Shown piece by piece: positions 1 through 8,693 of a DNA stretch of 64,000 nt (positions within the stretch are counted from its first letter, which is position 1; every line of letters starts with the position of its first letter). The DNA is from Lacipirellula parvula (GTDB lineage: Bacteria > Planctomycetota > Planctomycetia > Pirellulales > Lacipirellulaceae), in NCBI RefSeq assembly GCF_009177095.1, contig NZ_AP021861.1, forward strand, positions 2,028,501 through 2,092,500. Direction: 5' to 3'. A model generated the notes under the pieces. That model had not been told where the DNA came from. It saw only the letters and a list, made by a program, of their open reading frames with translations, and did not search any database. The translations under genes were made by a program, and so were the position numbers.

Positions 1-81
1 ACTTGTCACGGGAAGAGGCTTCCCGGATGGCGCTGCTTGCCTCTCGGCAACTCGCCGCGCGATCGTTACGGGAAAGAACAT
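1..81. other. Upstream edge before pilT, small hairpin
   Basis: No complete gene is seen here. Positions 9-25 form a short hairpin (CGGGAAG, loop AGG, CTTCCCG). It could be the terminator of a gene outside the window or part of the pilT leader; there is no T-run after it, so a terminator role is weak. Confidence 0.35.
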
Positions 82-1188
82 ATGGGTACGATTCTCATCG
101 ACAAGCTCCTCTCTGCTCAAGTCAAGCAGGGGGCGAGCGATCTTCACATCTCCGTCGGGCAGCCGCCCGTGCTGCGGCTCCACGGTCATATGCAGAAGCT
201 CAAGACGAAGGTGCTTGAGCCCGCCGACACGATCGCGTTGATGAAGTCCATCACGCCCGATCGTTGCCAACAAGAATTCCAAGAAACCGGCAGCGCCGAC
301 TTCGGCTTCGCATTCGGCGATCAGGCCCGTTTCCGCGTCTCGATTTTCCGCCAAAAGGGCAACGTCTCGATGGTTCTCCGGCAGATTCCGGTGAACCTGA
401 TGTCGATGGATCAATTGGGCCTCCCCCCAATTTTCAAAGACCTCATTCTGCGGCCGCGCGGTCTGCTGCTCGTCACCGGGCCAACCGGTTCGGGCAAGTC
501 GACCTCGCTCGCGGCGATGGTCGATCACCTCAACTCGACGGTCGACCATCACATCATCACGATCGAAGACCCGATCGAATTTTATCACAACCACAAGAAG
601 TCGACGGTCAACCAGCGCGAAGTAGGCGTCGACGTCACGTCGTTCGCTGAAGCGATTCGTCGCGCATTGCGGCAGGATCCCGACGTCATTCTCGTCGGTG
701 AATTACGCGACTTGGAAACGATTGAAGCCGCCATCACCGCGGCCGAAACAGGCCACGTCGTGTTCGGCACGCTCCATACGTCGAGCGCTGCCGGCACGAT
801 CAACCGCGTCATCGACGTGTTCCCCAGCCATCAGCAAGATCAGATCCGCACGCAGCTCGCGACGGCGATCATCGGCATTCTCGCCCAGCAGCTCGTCCCC
901 CGCATCGGCGGCGGCCGCGCGGCGGCGTTCGAGACGCTGGTCGTTACCCCGGGCATTGCCAACCTGATCCGCGAGAACAAGATTTTCCGCATTACCTCGG
1001 CCATTCAAACCGGCTCGAAGTACGGCATGCAGCTCCTCGACGATCACCTTTTCCAGCACTGGCGGAATGAAGTCGCCACGAAGGAAGACGTAATGATGAA
1101 GTCGAACAGCCCCGACGATTTGGCCAAGCGGATCGCCGCGGCCGAGCGTGGGATCTTCGACGAACCGCAAGCGAACGATCCCGGCTAG
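82..1188 (+). CDS. pilT: PilT-like twitching/retraction ATPase
   Basis: A hexameric AAA+-like secretion ATPase of the PilT/GspE superfamily (368 aa), expected to power pilus retraction or assembly at the inner membrane. Walker A GPTGSGKS lies at residues 133-140. It is followed by the Asp-box region (IIT-IEDPIE), the RQDPDVILVGELRD Walker B block and the AETGHVVFGTLHT His-box, the usual PilT order. The start at 82 is preferred because GGGAAAG sits just upstream and MGTILIDKLL is a typical PilT N-terminus; an in-frame ATG at 37 would add 15 non-family residues. It is first in a run with pilB, pilC and pseudopilins. The family is clear; whether it retracts pili or serves a secretion system cannot be told from sequence. 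Confidence 0.93.
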   Translation: MGTILIDKLLSAQVKQGASDLHISVGQPPVLRLHGHMQKLKTKVLEPADTIALMKSITPDRCQQEFQETGSADFGFAFGDQARFRVSIFRQKGNVSMVLRQIPVNLMSMDQLGLPPIFKDLILRPRGLLLVTGPTGSGKSTSLAAMVDHLNSTVDHHIITIEDPIEFYHNHKKSTVNQREVGVDVTSFAEAIRRALRQDPDVILVGELRDLETIEAAITAAETGHVVFGTLHTSSAAGTINRVIDVFPSHQQDQIRTQLATAIIGILAQQLVPRIGGGRAAAFETLVVTPGIANLIRENKIFRITSAIQTGSKYGMQLLDDHLFQHWRNEVATKEDVMMKSNSPDDLAKRIAAAERGIFDEPQANDPG

Positions 1189-1211
1189 TAGTCTCGACGA
1201 AGAGAAGAAGA

Positions 1212-1314
1212 TTTCACGCAAAGGCGCGAAGGCGCAAAGGAAATGCAAAAAAAACGCACAGGTTCGGCGCACTGATCAATGGTTTTCTTTGCGCCTTCGC
1301 GCCTTTGCGAGAAA
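1212..1314. repeat. Dyad repeat, AAGGCGCGAAGG family (copy 1)
   Basis: Inverted arms at 1212-1239 and 1287-1314, 28 bases each with one mismatch. The arm reads as near-tandem words (CGCAAAGG, CGCGAAGG, CGCAAAG). It fills the pilT-pilB gap. The same family recurs at 44837, 47126, 50271 and 53411. Confidence 0.9.
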
Positions 1315-1360
1315 TTTCCTTAGTTCATCCTTATTCAATTAGCATCCTGACGCGCAAGCC

Positions 1361-3076
1361 ATGGCCCAACGCCGCATCGGACAAATCCTGGTCGACCTCG
1401 GTTACGTCTCCGACGACCAGCTCGAATTGCTGCTCGAAGAGCAACATCAGCGCACCGGCCAATTGCTGGGCCAGGTCGCGCAGGACATGGGTCTGATCAA
1501 CGACGATCAGCTCGCCCAGGCCCTCGCCGAACAGCTCCACCTCCGCGTCGTCACCGTCACGGATCTCACCATCGATCCCAAAGTGATCTCCATGGTCACC
1601 GAGCCGATGGCGCAGATGTATCGCATCATTCCCACCGAGTTCGACGGTAACACGCTCACCGTCGCCATGTGCGACCCGCAGAACCTCGGCGTTCAGGACG
1701 AGCTGCGCACCTTCCTCGGCTACAACATCCGCGTCGTCGTCGCCACCGAGCCGGGCATCATCAAATCCCTCGAACGCTACTACGGCGAAAGCACCGAAAG
1801 CGTCGAGTCGATCGTCACCGCGATGGAGGACGACGCCGAACTGGCCGCCGCCGCCGCGAAGGTTGCCGGCAACTCGGTCGACCTCACCAGCGTCGAAGCC
1901 CTCGCCGACAGCGCTCCGGTCCGCAAGCTGCTCAACATGGTGCTGCTGCTCGCGATCAAGGACCACGCGAGCGACTTGCACTTCGAGCCGTTCGAAGACG
2001 AATTCCGCATTCGCATCAAGGCGGACGGCGTCCTCTACGAAATGGTGCCGCCTCCCCGCCACTTGGCCTTCGCGATCACCACCCGCATCAAGGTCATGGC
2101 GAACCTCGACATCGCCGAGCGCCGTCTGCCGCAAGACGGTCGCATCGAGCTCACCGTGGGCGGTCACCCTGTCGATCTCCGCGTCAGCGTCTTGCCGACC
2201 TTGTTCGGCGAGAGCGTCGTTATGCGGGTGCTCGACCGCTCGGTCGTGTCGCTCGACCTCCGTAACGTCGGCATGAACCAGGAGACGATGGACGTCTTCC
2301 GCCTAGCCATCGCCAAGCCGAACGGCATTGTCCTGGTCACCGGCCCGACCGGTTCCGGCAAGACGACGACGCTCTACTCGGCGCTCAACGAGCTCAATAC
2401 GATCCACGACAAACTGATCACCACCGAAGATCCGGTCGAGTACGACATGGAAGGGATCATCCAGGTCCCCATCGACGCCTCGATCGGCAACACCTTCGCC
2501 GCCTGCCTCCGGGCCATCCTGCGGCAAGACCCCGACAAGATCCTGGTGGGCGAGATCCGCGACCTCGAAACGGCCGAAATCGCCGTTCAGGCGTCGCTCA
2601 CCGGCCACATGGTGTTCAGCACGCTCCACACGAACGACGCCCCCAGCACGATCACGCGTTTGAAGGATATGGGGGTTCCCGTGTTCCTCATCACCGCCAC
2701 GGTCGAGGCAATCCTCGCCCAGCGGCTGGTCCGGCGCGTCTGCACCAAGTGCCGCGAAGAGCACACGCCGACGAAGGAAATGCTGGACGATTTGGAGCTT
2801 TCGCCTGCCGACCTGAAGGGAAAACGCTTTTTTCGTGGCTCAGGTTGCGAAAATTGCAACAATACTGGGTACAAGGGGCGCGTTGGTCTGTTCGAGCTGA
2901 TGATCATGAACAACGAGCTCCGCGAGCTCATCATGCGCAACGCCTCGACCGACGAACTCCGCGAGGCGGCCCGTCGGGGCGGCATGGTCACCCTCCGCGA
3001 CGCCGGCATGAAGGCCTGCTTCGATGGGCTGACCACCGCCGAAGAAACGATCCGCGAAACGATTATGGAAGCGTAA
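1361..3076 (+). CDS. pilB: PilB/GspE-family assembly ATPase
   Basis: Traffic ATPase that powers pilin or pseudopilin polymerisation (571 aa, normal length). The N-terminal region of about 150 residues is an MshEN/GspE_N-type domain (GQILVDLGYVSDDQLELLL). The C-terminal ATPase carries Walker A GPTGSGKT at residues 328-335, the RQDPDKILVGEIRD Walker B block and the GHMVFSTLHTN His-box. A zinc-binding tetracysteine motif is present as C461-x2-C464 and C496-x2-C499, which is typical of PilB/GspE and absent from PilT. The gene lies between pilT and pilC, with a dyad repeat in each gap. Type II secretion (gspE) and type IV pilus (pilB) names cannot be separated by sequence alone. Confidence 0.93.
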   Translation: MAQRRIGQILVDLGYVSDDQLELLLEEQHQRTGQLLGQVAQDMGLINDDQLAQALAEQLHLRVVTVTDLTIDPKVISMVTEPMAQMYRIIPTEFDGNTLTVAMCDPQNLGVQDELRTFLGYNIRVVVATEPGIIKSLERYYGESTESVESIVTAMEDDAELAAAAAKVAGNSVDLTSVEALADSAPVRKLLNMVLLLAIKDHASDLHFEPFEDEFRIRIKADGVLYEMVPPPRHLAFAITTRIKVMANLDIAERRLPQDGRIELTVGGHPVDLRVSVLPTLFGESVVMRVLDRSVVSLDLRNVGMNQETMDVFRLAIAKPNGIVLVTGPTGSGKTTTLYSALNELNTIHDKLITTEDPVEYDMEGIIQVPIDASIGNTFAACLRAILRQDPDKILVGEIRDLETAEIAVQASLTGHMVFSTLHTNDAPSTITRLKDMGVPVFLITATVEAILAQRLVRRVCTKCREEHTPTKEMLDDLELSPADLKGKRFFRGSGCENCNNTGYKGRVGLFELMIMNNELRELIMRNASTDELREAARRGGMVTLRDAGMKACFDGLTTAEETIRETIMEA

Positions 3077-3081
3077 GAGAG

Positions 3082-3162
3082 GTCAGTTGTCAGTGGTCCG
3101 TGGTCAGTTGCGAGCAACTCAACGACCTCCCAGCAACTGACCACGGACCACTGACAACTGAC
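3082..3162. repeat. Perfect 30-bp inverted repeat between pilB and pilC
   Basis: Arms at 3082-3111 and 3133-3162 are exact reverse complements over 30 bases, with a 21-base spacer. The arm is built from repeated words (GTCAGTTGTCAGTGGTC, then TGGTCAGTTG). The left arm starts 5 bases after the pilB stop codon. A related but diverged dyad lies at 30513-30612 next to mraZ. Confidence 0.92.
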
Positions 3163-3241
3163 AGAGTTAGAGGAACGGGACTGAGGACCCACTGCGGACT
3201 GCGCCGCTTCAGCGACCAGCCCGACGCTAAGGATCGCCGCT

Positions 3242-4570
3242 ATGCCAACTTTCCAATTCGAGGCGATGGACTCCACCGGGGCGGAGATCAAGGACGTCAT
3301 TGACGCCGCCACCGAGGAAGATGCGCAAGCGACTATCCGGCAGATGGGATACTTCGTCACGAAGATCTCCGTCAAGAAGGTTCGCAAGAAGGCCGAAGCC
3401 GGCGGAGCCAAAAAGAAACGCGGCTTCGTTTTCGGCGGCGTCCGCTCCAAAGATCTCACCGCCTTCACCCGCCAGCTTTCCATTCTCCAGGACGCCGGCC
3501 TGCCGATTCTCCGCTCGCTCCGCATTCTCGGCGAGCAAGCGAAGCCGGGCCGTCTGAAGTACTCCCTCGAAGACACTTGCGAAGCGATCGAAGGCGGCGA
3601 CACCCTCTCCGAGGCGATGGCCAAGTCGCCCAAATGCTTCGACCGCCTGTACGTCAACATGATCAAGGCCGGCGAGGCGGGCGGCGCCCTCGAAGTCATT
3701 CTCCAGCGTCTCGCCGACTTCAAAGAACGGGCCGAGTCCCTCAAACGCAAAGTTAAGTCGGCGATGATCTATCCGGTCGTCGTCGTCTGCGTCGCCGTCG
3801 GTATTTTGACGTTCATCATGATCAAGATCGTCCCGAGCTTTCAGGACATCTTCGAGGACTTTGACCTTGAGCTGCCGACGCTCACGATCTACCTGATCAA
3901 CGTCGCCGAGTGGTGCCAAAACTACTGGTACCTCATCCCTGGCATCCCGATCGCCATTTGGCTCACGATCAAGCTCATTCGCAAGTTCCGCCACGGCCGC
4001 ATCGGCTGGGACCAGTTCTGCATCAAGATGCCGATTTTCGGCCAGCTGGTCGAAAAGAACATCATGGCCCGCACGTCGCGGACGCTCGGCACGCTGATCG
4101 CTTCGGGCGTGCCGATTCTCGAGGCCCTCAACATCACCCGCGAGACCGCCGGCAATGCGATTTTCGAGAAGATGTTCTTGAAGATCAGCGAGCGGATCCG
4201 CGAGGGCGACGCCATCGCCGGCCCGATGAAGGAATTCTCCCGCCTCAGCTTCCACCCCGTGGCGGCCTTCTTCTGGTTCTGCTTTATCGGCGGCCCGATC
4301 GGGCTCCTGATGTACATGCTCAAATACCGCCAGCGGGTCGTCGACGACATCGTCGTCAACATGGTCGACGTCGGCGAGGAAACGGGCGAGCTCGACACGA
4401 TGCTCTACAAGGTGGCCGACACCTACGACGAAGAAGTCGCTGTCCTCACGGACGGCCTGACGAAGCTCATGGAACCGCTGCTGATTATCTTCCTCGGCGG
4501 CGCCGTCGGCTTCATCGTCATCGCCCTGTTCGTCCCCCTGGTCGACCTCATCAACAACCTGTCGGGCTAG
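3242..4570 (+). CDS. pilC: PilC/GspF-family inner-membrane platform protein
   Basis: Polytopic membrane protein of the T2SSF/PilC family (442 aa) that sits above the assembly ATPase. The usual layout is seen: a short N-terminal domain (PTFQFEAMDSTGAEI), then two T2SF repeats. The first carries FTRQLSILQDAGLPILRSL, the second ARTSRTLGTLIASGVPILEA, each followed by hydrophobic segments, and the family motif VGEETGELD lies near residue 380. It is unusual in having an extra hydrophobic stretch (about residues 331-365, VAAFFWFCFIGGPIGLLMY) inside the second repeat, just before the VGEETG motif. It is probably co-transcribed with pilB despite the repeat between them. Confidence 0.92.
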   Translation: MPTFQFEAMDSTGAEIKDVIDAATEEDAQATIRQMGYFVTKISVKKVRKKAEAGGAKKKRGFVFGGVRSKDLTAFTRQLSILQDAGLPILRSLRILGEQAKPGRLKYSLEDTCEAIEGGDTLSEAMAKSPKCFDRLYVNMIKAGEAGGALEVILQRLADFKERAESLKRKVKSAMIYPVVVVCVAVGILTFIMIKIVPSFQDIFEDFDLELPTLTIYLINVAEWCQNYWYLIPGIPIAIWLTIKLIRKFRHGRIGWDQFCIKMPIFGQLVEKNIMARTSRTLGTLIASGVPILEALNITRETAGNAIFEKMFLKISERIREGDAIAGPMKEFSRLSFHPVAAFFWFCFIGGPIGLLMYMLKYRQRVVDDIVVNMVDVGEETGELDTMLYKVADTYDEEVAVLTDGLTKLMEPLLIIFLGGAVGFIVIALFVPLVDLINNLSG

Positions 4571-4577
4571 GCGGAAA

Positions 4578-4661
4578 ATGACCGAATGACGAAACCCGAA
4601 TGACGAATGGAGGGTCCTGACCCCCATTCGTCATTCGTCATTTAGGCATTCGTCATTACGC
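4578..4661. repeat. GAATGACGAATG dyad repeat (copy 1)
   Basis: Left arm CGAATGACGAATGG at 4597-4610 and right arm CCATTCGTCATTCG at 4625-4638, with GGGTC/GACCC-like pairing in the spacer and extra copies of the word on both sides (4578, 4650). The same word family forms the tandem arrays at 51689-51765. Confidence 0.85.
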
Positions 4662-5113
4662 CCCACGGGCGTCTCCGGTTAGTTCCCAGCTACCCCGAAA
4701 GCAGTTAAACTCCATCCGGCACACAGTTTGCGGTTGCTAGCGATTCAACGTGCGAACTTGCTAATTTCCGCGGACTTGCGTCGGGGGGCGCCTTATTCCG
4801 CCTTGCGAAATCAAACGCTTCGTCTCATTCCAATACGCCTCTCTCCCACACGGAGAGAGGGCAGGGTGAGGGGAGGAAACTCCCATGGTGAGATTTCGCC
4901 ACAGGCAGACAGGTCGAACCCCGCCGCCTGGCCACCCCCATTCGGGGGAGCCAGCCGCCAACAGTGCCCACTAAACGAACAGTGCCACTAGCCGAACGGC
5001 CCCGCCGTCCGGTCGCCCCGAACCAGACGCCAGTCCCGGAAACCAACCAGAACCGCCCAGCATCAACGCCCGGCCAGGCGAGCCAGAAGAGCAAGACAAG
5101 GAGCCAAAGTCAC
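4662..5113. other. Gap between pilC and first pseudopilin
   Basis: No gene is supported in these 452 bases; an in-frame ATG at 4964 only extends the next gene. A hairpin at 4838-4860 (CCTCTCTCC, loop CACAC, GGAGAGAGG) is followed by GCAGGGTGAGGGG. AAGGAG at 5098-5103 is the likely ribosome binding site of the next gene. I see no convincing promoter. Confidence 0.5.
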
Positions 5114-6184
5114 ATGCAAGAATCGCAAGTCACCGCCGCCGCCACCAGCCAGCGTCGCGCGACCGCCCGCCGCAAGGGCTTCACCCTTACCGAACTGCTG
5201 GTGGTCATCGCGATCATCGCCGTTCTCGCCGGCCTGATCGCCGCCGCGGCGGTGAATGCGTTGAAGAACGCCAAGCGAGCCCGCATCGTTTTAGAGGTGA
5301 AGAATCTCTCGGGCGCAGCGGAGAATTTCAAGAACGACTACGGCATCTATCCGCCGAACGGGATGAACCCTTCCGGCGGGACCGTGGGGCCGATGGTGAG
5401 GGCCGACTTCGTGCGTGCGTTCAAGAAGGCCTTCCCGCGGCACAACGAGCCCGCGGACCTGATTGACGCCCTTGCCGGGGTCACGCCGTCTTCCACAACC
5501 ATTGTGACGTCAGGCGCGCTTCCGAACGGCATGACCGGCGCCGAAGCCCTCTATTTCTGGCTGGGGGGATTCAGCAGCGACGAGCAATATCCCATCTCTG
5601 GGCCAGGCGGTCCGTCGTTTTCCACGGCAACCGGAAGTCCCGGCGAGGTTCTCGAAAATAGAAACAAGCGTTATGAGTTCGATTTGGGCCGCTTAACGCC
5701 CAGAAACGACGACGGTTCGTTCTTGGACGACACGTCCAACGCGGCCGCAGGCAGATTCGTAACGTATGTAGATCCGCAGAACAGCGCCATCACTCGTCGT
5801 ATTAATCTCTGGCGATACATCCCTGCTGGATCGACGCAGCCGCTCGTCTACTTCGATACGTCGCGTCACAAGCCGTACCAGTACGATCCGTACGCCTCGG
5901 CGACGGCGAACAACGTCTTCGCCCTCAAGAAAGTCCGCGAAGGCAAAGCGACCGCCGCGAGCTTGCAGGACCTGGCGTTCGTGGACGCTAAGTTCCAAAT
6001 TCTGCACTGCGGTCTCGACGACGATTGGGGCGACTTCGGCGTTAGCGCGTCGGGCAATTCCCCGGTTCCGACCGTCGCACAACTCGAACCTTATCTGTTC
6101 CCCAAGGGTGTCTACATCGGCCCGATCGCCGACACGCTGACCAATTTCACCGAAGGCGAACTCTCCGCCGCAGCGGAGCAATGA
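5114..6184 (+). CDS. GspG-like major pseudopilin candidate
   Basis: Prepilin-type protein (356 aa from this start). A basic leader ends in RRKG, then FTLTELLVVIAIIAVLAG forms the pilin N-terminal helix with Glu at position 5 of the mature chain, so a PilD-type peptidase should cut G|F. The next block (KNLSGAAENFKNDYGIYPPNG) is typical of GspG-type pseudopilins with an insert before the C-terminal part. The start at 5114 is favoured by AAGGAG ten bases upstream; an earlier in-frame ATG at 4964 would add 50 Pro/Arg-rich residues. It is the first of five prepilin-like genes in a row, and its stop overlaps the next start by four bases. At about 330 mature residues it is much longer than a typical GspG. 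Confidence 0.85.
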   Translation: MQESQVTAAATSQRRATARRKGFTLTELLVVIAIIAVLAGLIAAAAVNALKNAKRARIVLEVKNLSGAAENFKNDYGIYPPNGMNPSGGTVGPMVRADFVRAFKKAFPRHNEPADLIDALAGVTPSSTTIVTSGALPNGMTGAEALYFWLGGFSSDEQYPISGPGGPSFSTATGSPGEVLENRNKRYEFDLGRLTPRNDDGSFLDDTSNAAAGRFVTYVDPQNSAITRRINLWRYIPAGSTQPLVYFDTSRHKPYQYDPYASATANNVFALKKVREGKATAASLQDLAFVDAKFQILHCGLDDDWGDFGVSASGNSPVPTVAQLEPYLFPKGVYIGPIADTLTNFTEGELSAAAEQ

Positions 6185-7347
6185 GCATGAAGAATCAATG
6201 CGGAATGTCGAATGGAAAGTGGGGAATGGAGCCAGAGCGGCTGCGCGCTGAGCGTGCGCTCCCCATTCAACATTCCGCATTCTCCATTGGCACGGGCCCC
6301 ATTCGCACCGGCCTCACGCTCGTTGAGCTCCTGATCACCATGGCGATCATGGCGATCATCGCCGCCGCCATCCTCGGCACCGCCGCAGCGGCGATCGAGG
6401 GGGCGCGCGAGAAGCGTACGCAAACGCTGATCACGAAGATCCATACGCTCATCCTCGAACGTTACAACTCGTACGAAACGCGACGGGTCGAGGTGAAGGC
6501 CAAAATCATCAGTGATATTGACGCGTGGGTTGCGAGCTTTGTTGCAGGTTCCAGCAACCCTCAGCAAGCGATGAAAGAAGCTTCAAAGGCTCGTGGAGAG
6601 ATGATTGCGGATGCAAGGCTGCTTGGCATCCGTGAGTTGATGAAAAAAGAAATGCCGGATCGGGTGGAGGACATTCTTTACGTCCCGCAGATTCTCGCTC
6701 AACCGCCGCAGTTGGCGTTCGCCTACGATCGGCGTCGGCTTCAGTTGCCGGCTACAGCCGGGCTTTCGCAAGCGGAATGCCTCTATCTTGTAGTAATGAA
6801 CGCGACTGGCGACGGCGAAGCCCGAACTCTGTTCGCCAAGCAAGACATTGGAGATACGGACGACGACGGGGCTCCCGAATTCATCGATGGATGGGGAAAT
6901 CCGATTGGCTGGATACGTTGGCCTGCCGGAGTGACGTCTGATTTGCAGCCTCGCAACCCTGACGGCACCCGCCCAGGAGAGACGGACCACGATCCTTTCG
7001 ATCTCTACCGTCGCGATTCACCAACGGTGGTCACTCCGAATTTGGGTTACTATCCCGCGTCGCTTCGTAGCGTCTACGAGGCCAACATGCGCAACCGGAT
7101 GACGCGTGCGACGGGGGCTAATATGACGCATCAGCAAGCATATCGATTGGTGCCGTTGATTTACTCTGGTGGTCCGGACGGCGAATCGAAGCTGCAACTC
7201 ACTGGCGCTCAAAATGGCGATAACATCGATCCCTATGTCGCCAATCAGAGTGAGAGTTACGTCGACGGCACGCAGTCAGGCGCGCCTGTTCTCGACTCGG
7301 TGCAGCTCACCAAAGACAACATCACCAACCACCTCATCGAGTACTAA
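6181..7347 (+). CDS. Prepilin-type pseudopilin with repeat-derived leader
   Basis: Secreted pseudopilin (388 aa) with an ATGA overlap to the preceding gene, showing translational coupling. The type III signal is RTG|LTLVELLITMAIMAIIAA, with Glu at mature position 5. The leader is about 44 residues, far longer than the usual 6-25. Much of it is the translation of an intergenic-type dyad repeat: AATGCGGAATG at about 6198 and its inverse CATTCCGCATT at about 6271, giving MSNGKWGME and IQHSAFSIG. The mature part matches no family I know beyond the pilin helix. A start downstream of the repeat is not available before the signal helix, so the long leader seems real. Confidence 0.8.
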   Translation: MSMKNQCGMSNGKWGMEPERLRAERALPIQHSAFSIGTGPIRTGLTLVELLITMAIMAIIAAAILGTAAAAIEGAREKRTQTLITKIHTLILERYNSYETRRVEVKAKIISDIDAWVASFVAGSSNPQQAMKEASKARGEMIADARLLGIRELMKKEMPDRVEDILYVPQILAQPPQLAFAYDRRRLQLPATAGLSQAECLYLVVMNATGDGEARTLFAKQDIGDTDDDGAPEFIDGWGNPIGWIRWPAGVTSDLQPRNPDGTRPGETDHDPFDLYRRDSPTVVTPNLGYYPASLRSVYEANMRNRMTRATGANMTHQQAYRLVPLIYSGGPDGESKLQLTGAQNGDNIDPYVANQSESYVDGTQSGAPVLDSVQLTKDNITNHLIEY

Positions 7348-7377
7348 CCGCCAATCGCCGCAGCAACTGCCGAAATA

Positions 7378-7401
7378 GCCCTGACCTAGCGAGGTCAGGG
7401 C
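7378..7401. repeat. Short palindrome in pseudopilin gap
   Basis: GCCCTGACCT (7378-7387), loop AGCG, AGGTCAGGGC (7392-7401), a perfect 10-bp stem, 20 bases before the next start codon. There is no T-run, so it is more likely a repeat unit or mRNA-stability hairpin than a terminator. A related AGGTCAGG/CCTGACC pair lies at 35333-35356. Confidence 0.7.
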
Positions 7402-7421
7402 CGCCGCCAAGAGACGAAGCT

Positions 7422-8681
7422 ATGAACCGCCACGACCAACTGCGAACTGCCGAATGCGGAGCGATCGCCGCCGCGTCGCCGACCGCTTCCGCGCGCCGCG
7501 GCCTGACGCTGATCGAACTCCTCGTGACGATCGTCATCATGGTGACGGTCCTCGCCGGAGCCCTGCCGCTGCTTTCGCCCAACAACAACTCCCGCAAGAT
7601 TCGCGAAGCTTCGCGCCAGCTCACCACGCTGTTGTCTCAAGCCCAGGCCCAAGCTGCGCGCGACGGCCGGCCCGTCGGCGTCGCCTTCCGGGAGACCGGA
7701 ACCAGCTCGCCGTTCAGCGGCATGGCGCTCGAAGCCTACATGATCGCCCAGCCGCCCGCGTTCACGGGTTTCAGTGAGTTTTCTCGCGTCTCCGTGAATA
7801 AGCCCCGTTCGAACGACAAGCTGACCTATGGCGAGCCGACGACGGACAACGCCAACGGCAATGGCGGCACGATGTTCGACGCCCGTTACCGCGGAGCGGG
7901 GGTTTGGGAATTGGCGTTCACGCTGTACGGCGCCGAGGATCCCATTCCGCCGCGCATGGTTCGCAACGGCGACGTCGTCAACGCCGGCGGGAACTACTTC
8001 TTGATCGTCGACGACGGCGGCGGCACCGAGGGGGCTCATCAAGTCGACCAGGCGACCGGTTACGTCATGCCGACGAATTTCTTGCTCGCCATTTGGCTCA
8101 ACCAAAACGGCCAGCAACTGGCGCCAGGCGCGCTCAAGCCGTTCTCGTTTGCCCGCCTGCCAGTCAACACTTCGGAGCAGCCGCTGCAGTTTCCTCGCGG
8201 CATCGGCATCGATCTCGAAGCATCGGGCGCTACCGGCGTCGGCGCCTCCATGCCAATGGACTTCGACTCTGGCGGAGCGACGACTGTCGGCATCATGTTC
8301 AGTCCCAACGGCTCGATCGAAGCCGTCTACCGCGACGGCGTCCGCCGTGAGGGGGCCGAGCAGATTTTCCTGCTCCTCGGCCTCTTTGAGAATGGCAACA
8401 ACGGCTCGCAAGATCCCAACGACTACGATTTCTCCGCTGGAGCGAGCATTTCCAACGACGAGTTGACCCAACGTCGCACGCGCATCAACTGGCTGAGCGC
8501 TGATAGCCGTTGGGTGACGATCAACCGCGCCGGCCGCATCATCACGGCTGATAACAACATCAGCTTTGATCCGCGTCTTTCGCCTTACATCGACGACACT
8601 GCGCCTGCGGCTCAGCGTGCCAAGCAAATTGGCGACGCCCGCCAAGCCGCCAAGAACATGACTGCCGCCACCGGCCGCTAA
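7422..8681 (+). CDS. GspH-like pseudopilin
   Basis: Prepilin-type protein (419 aa). The cleavage site is RRG|LTLIELLVTIVIMVTVLAG with Glu at mature position 5. It is followed by REASRQLTTLLSQAQAQAARDGRPVGV, which resembles the GspH/FimT block, where a small residue run and early beta strands come after the helix. Its position between the longer pseudopilin and a GspI-like gene fits a minor pseudopilin that caps the filament tip. It is much longer than GspH of proteobacteria (about 170 aa), as are all the pseudopilins here. The spacing of 12 bases to the next gene indicates one transcript. Confidence 0.82.
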   Translation: MNRHDQLRTAECGAIAAASPTASARRGLTLIELLVTIVIMVTVLAGALPLLSPNNNSRKIREASRQLTTLLSQAQAQAARDGRPVGVAFRETGTSSPFSGMALEAYMIAQPPAFTGFSEFSRVSVNKPRSNDKLTYGEPTTDNANGNGGTMFDARYRGAGVWELAFTLYGAEDPIPPRMVRNGDVVNAGGNYFLIVDDGGGTEGAHQVDQATGYVMPTNFLLAIWLNQNGQQLAPGALKPFSFARLPVNTSEQPLQFPRGIGIDLEASGATGVGASMPMDFDSGGATTVGIMFSPNGSIEAVYRDGVRREGAEQIFLLLGLFENGNNGSQDPNDYDFSAGASISNDELTQRRTRINWLSADSRWVTINRAGRIITADNNISFDPRLSPYIDDTAPAAQRAKQIGDARQAAKNMTAATGR

Positions 8682-8693
8682 CGCCTTGAACAT

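Noticed and set aside
3227-4627. A 466-codon open frame antisense to pilC
   Set aside because: Fully covered by pilC; sequence is Asp/Glu/Val-rich and lacks any family pattern.
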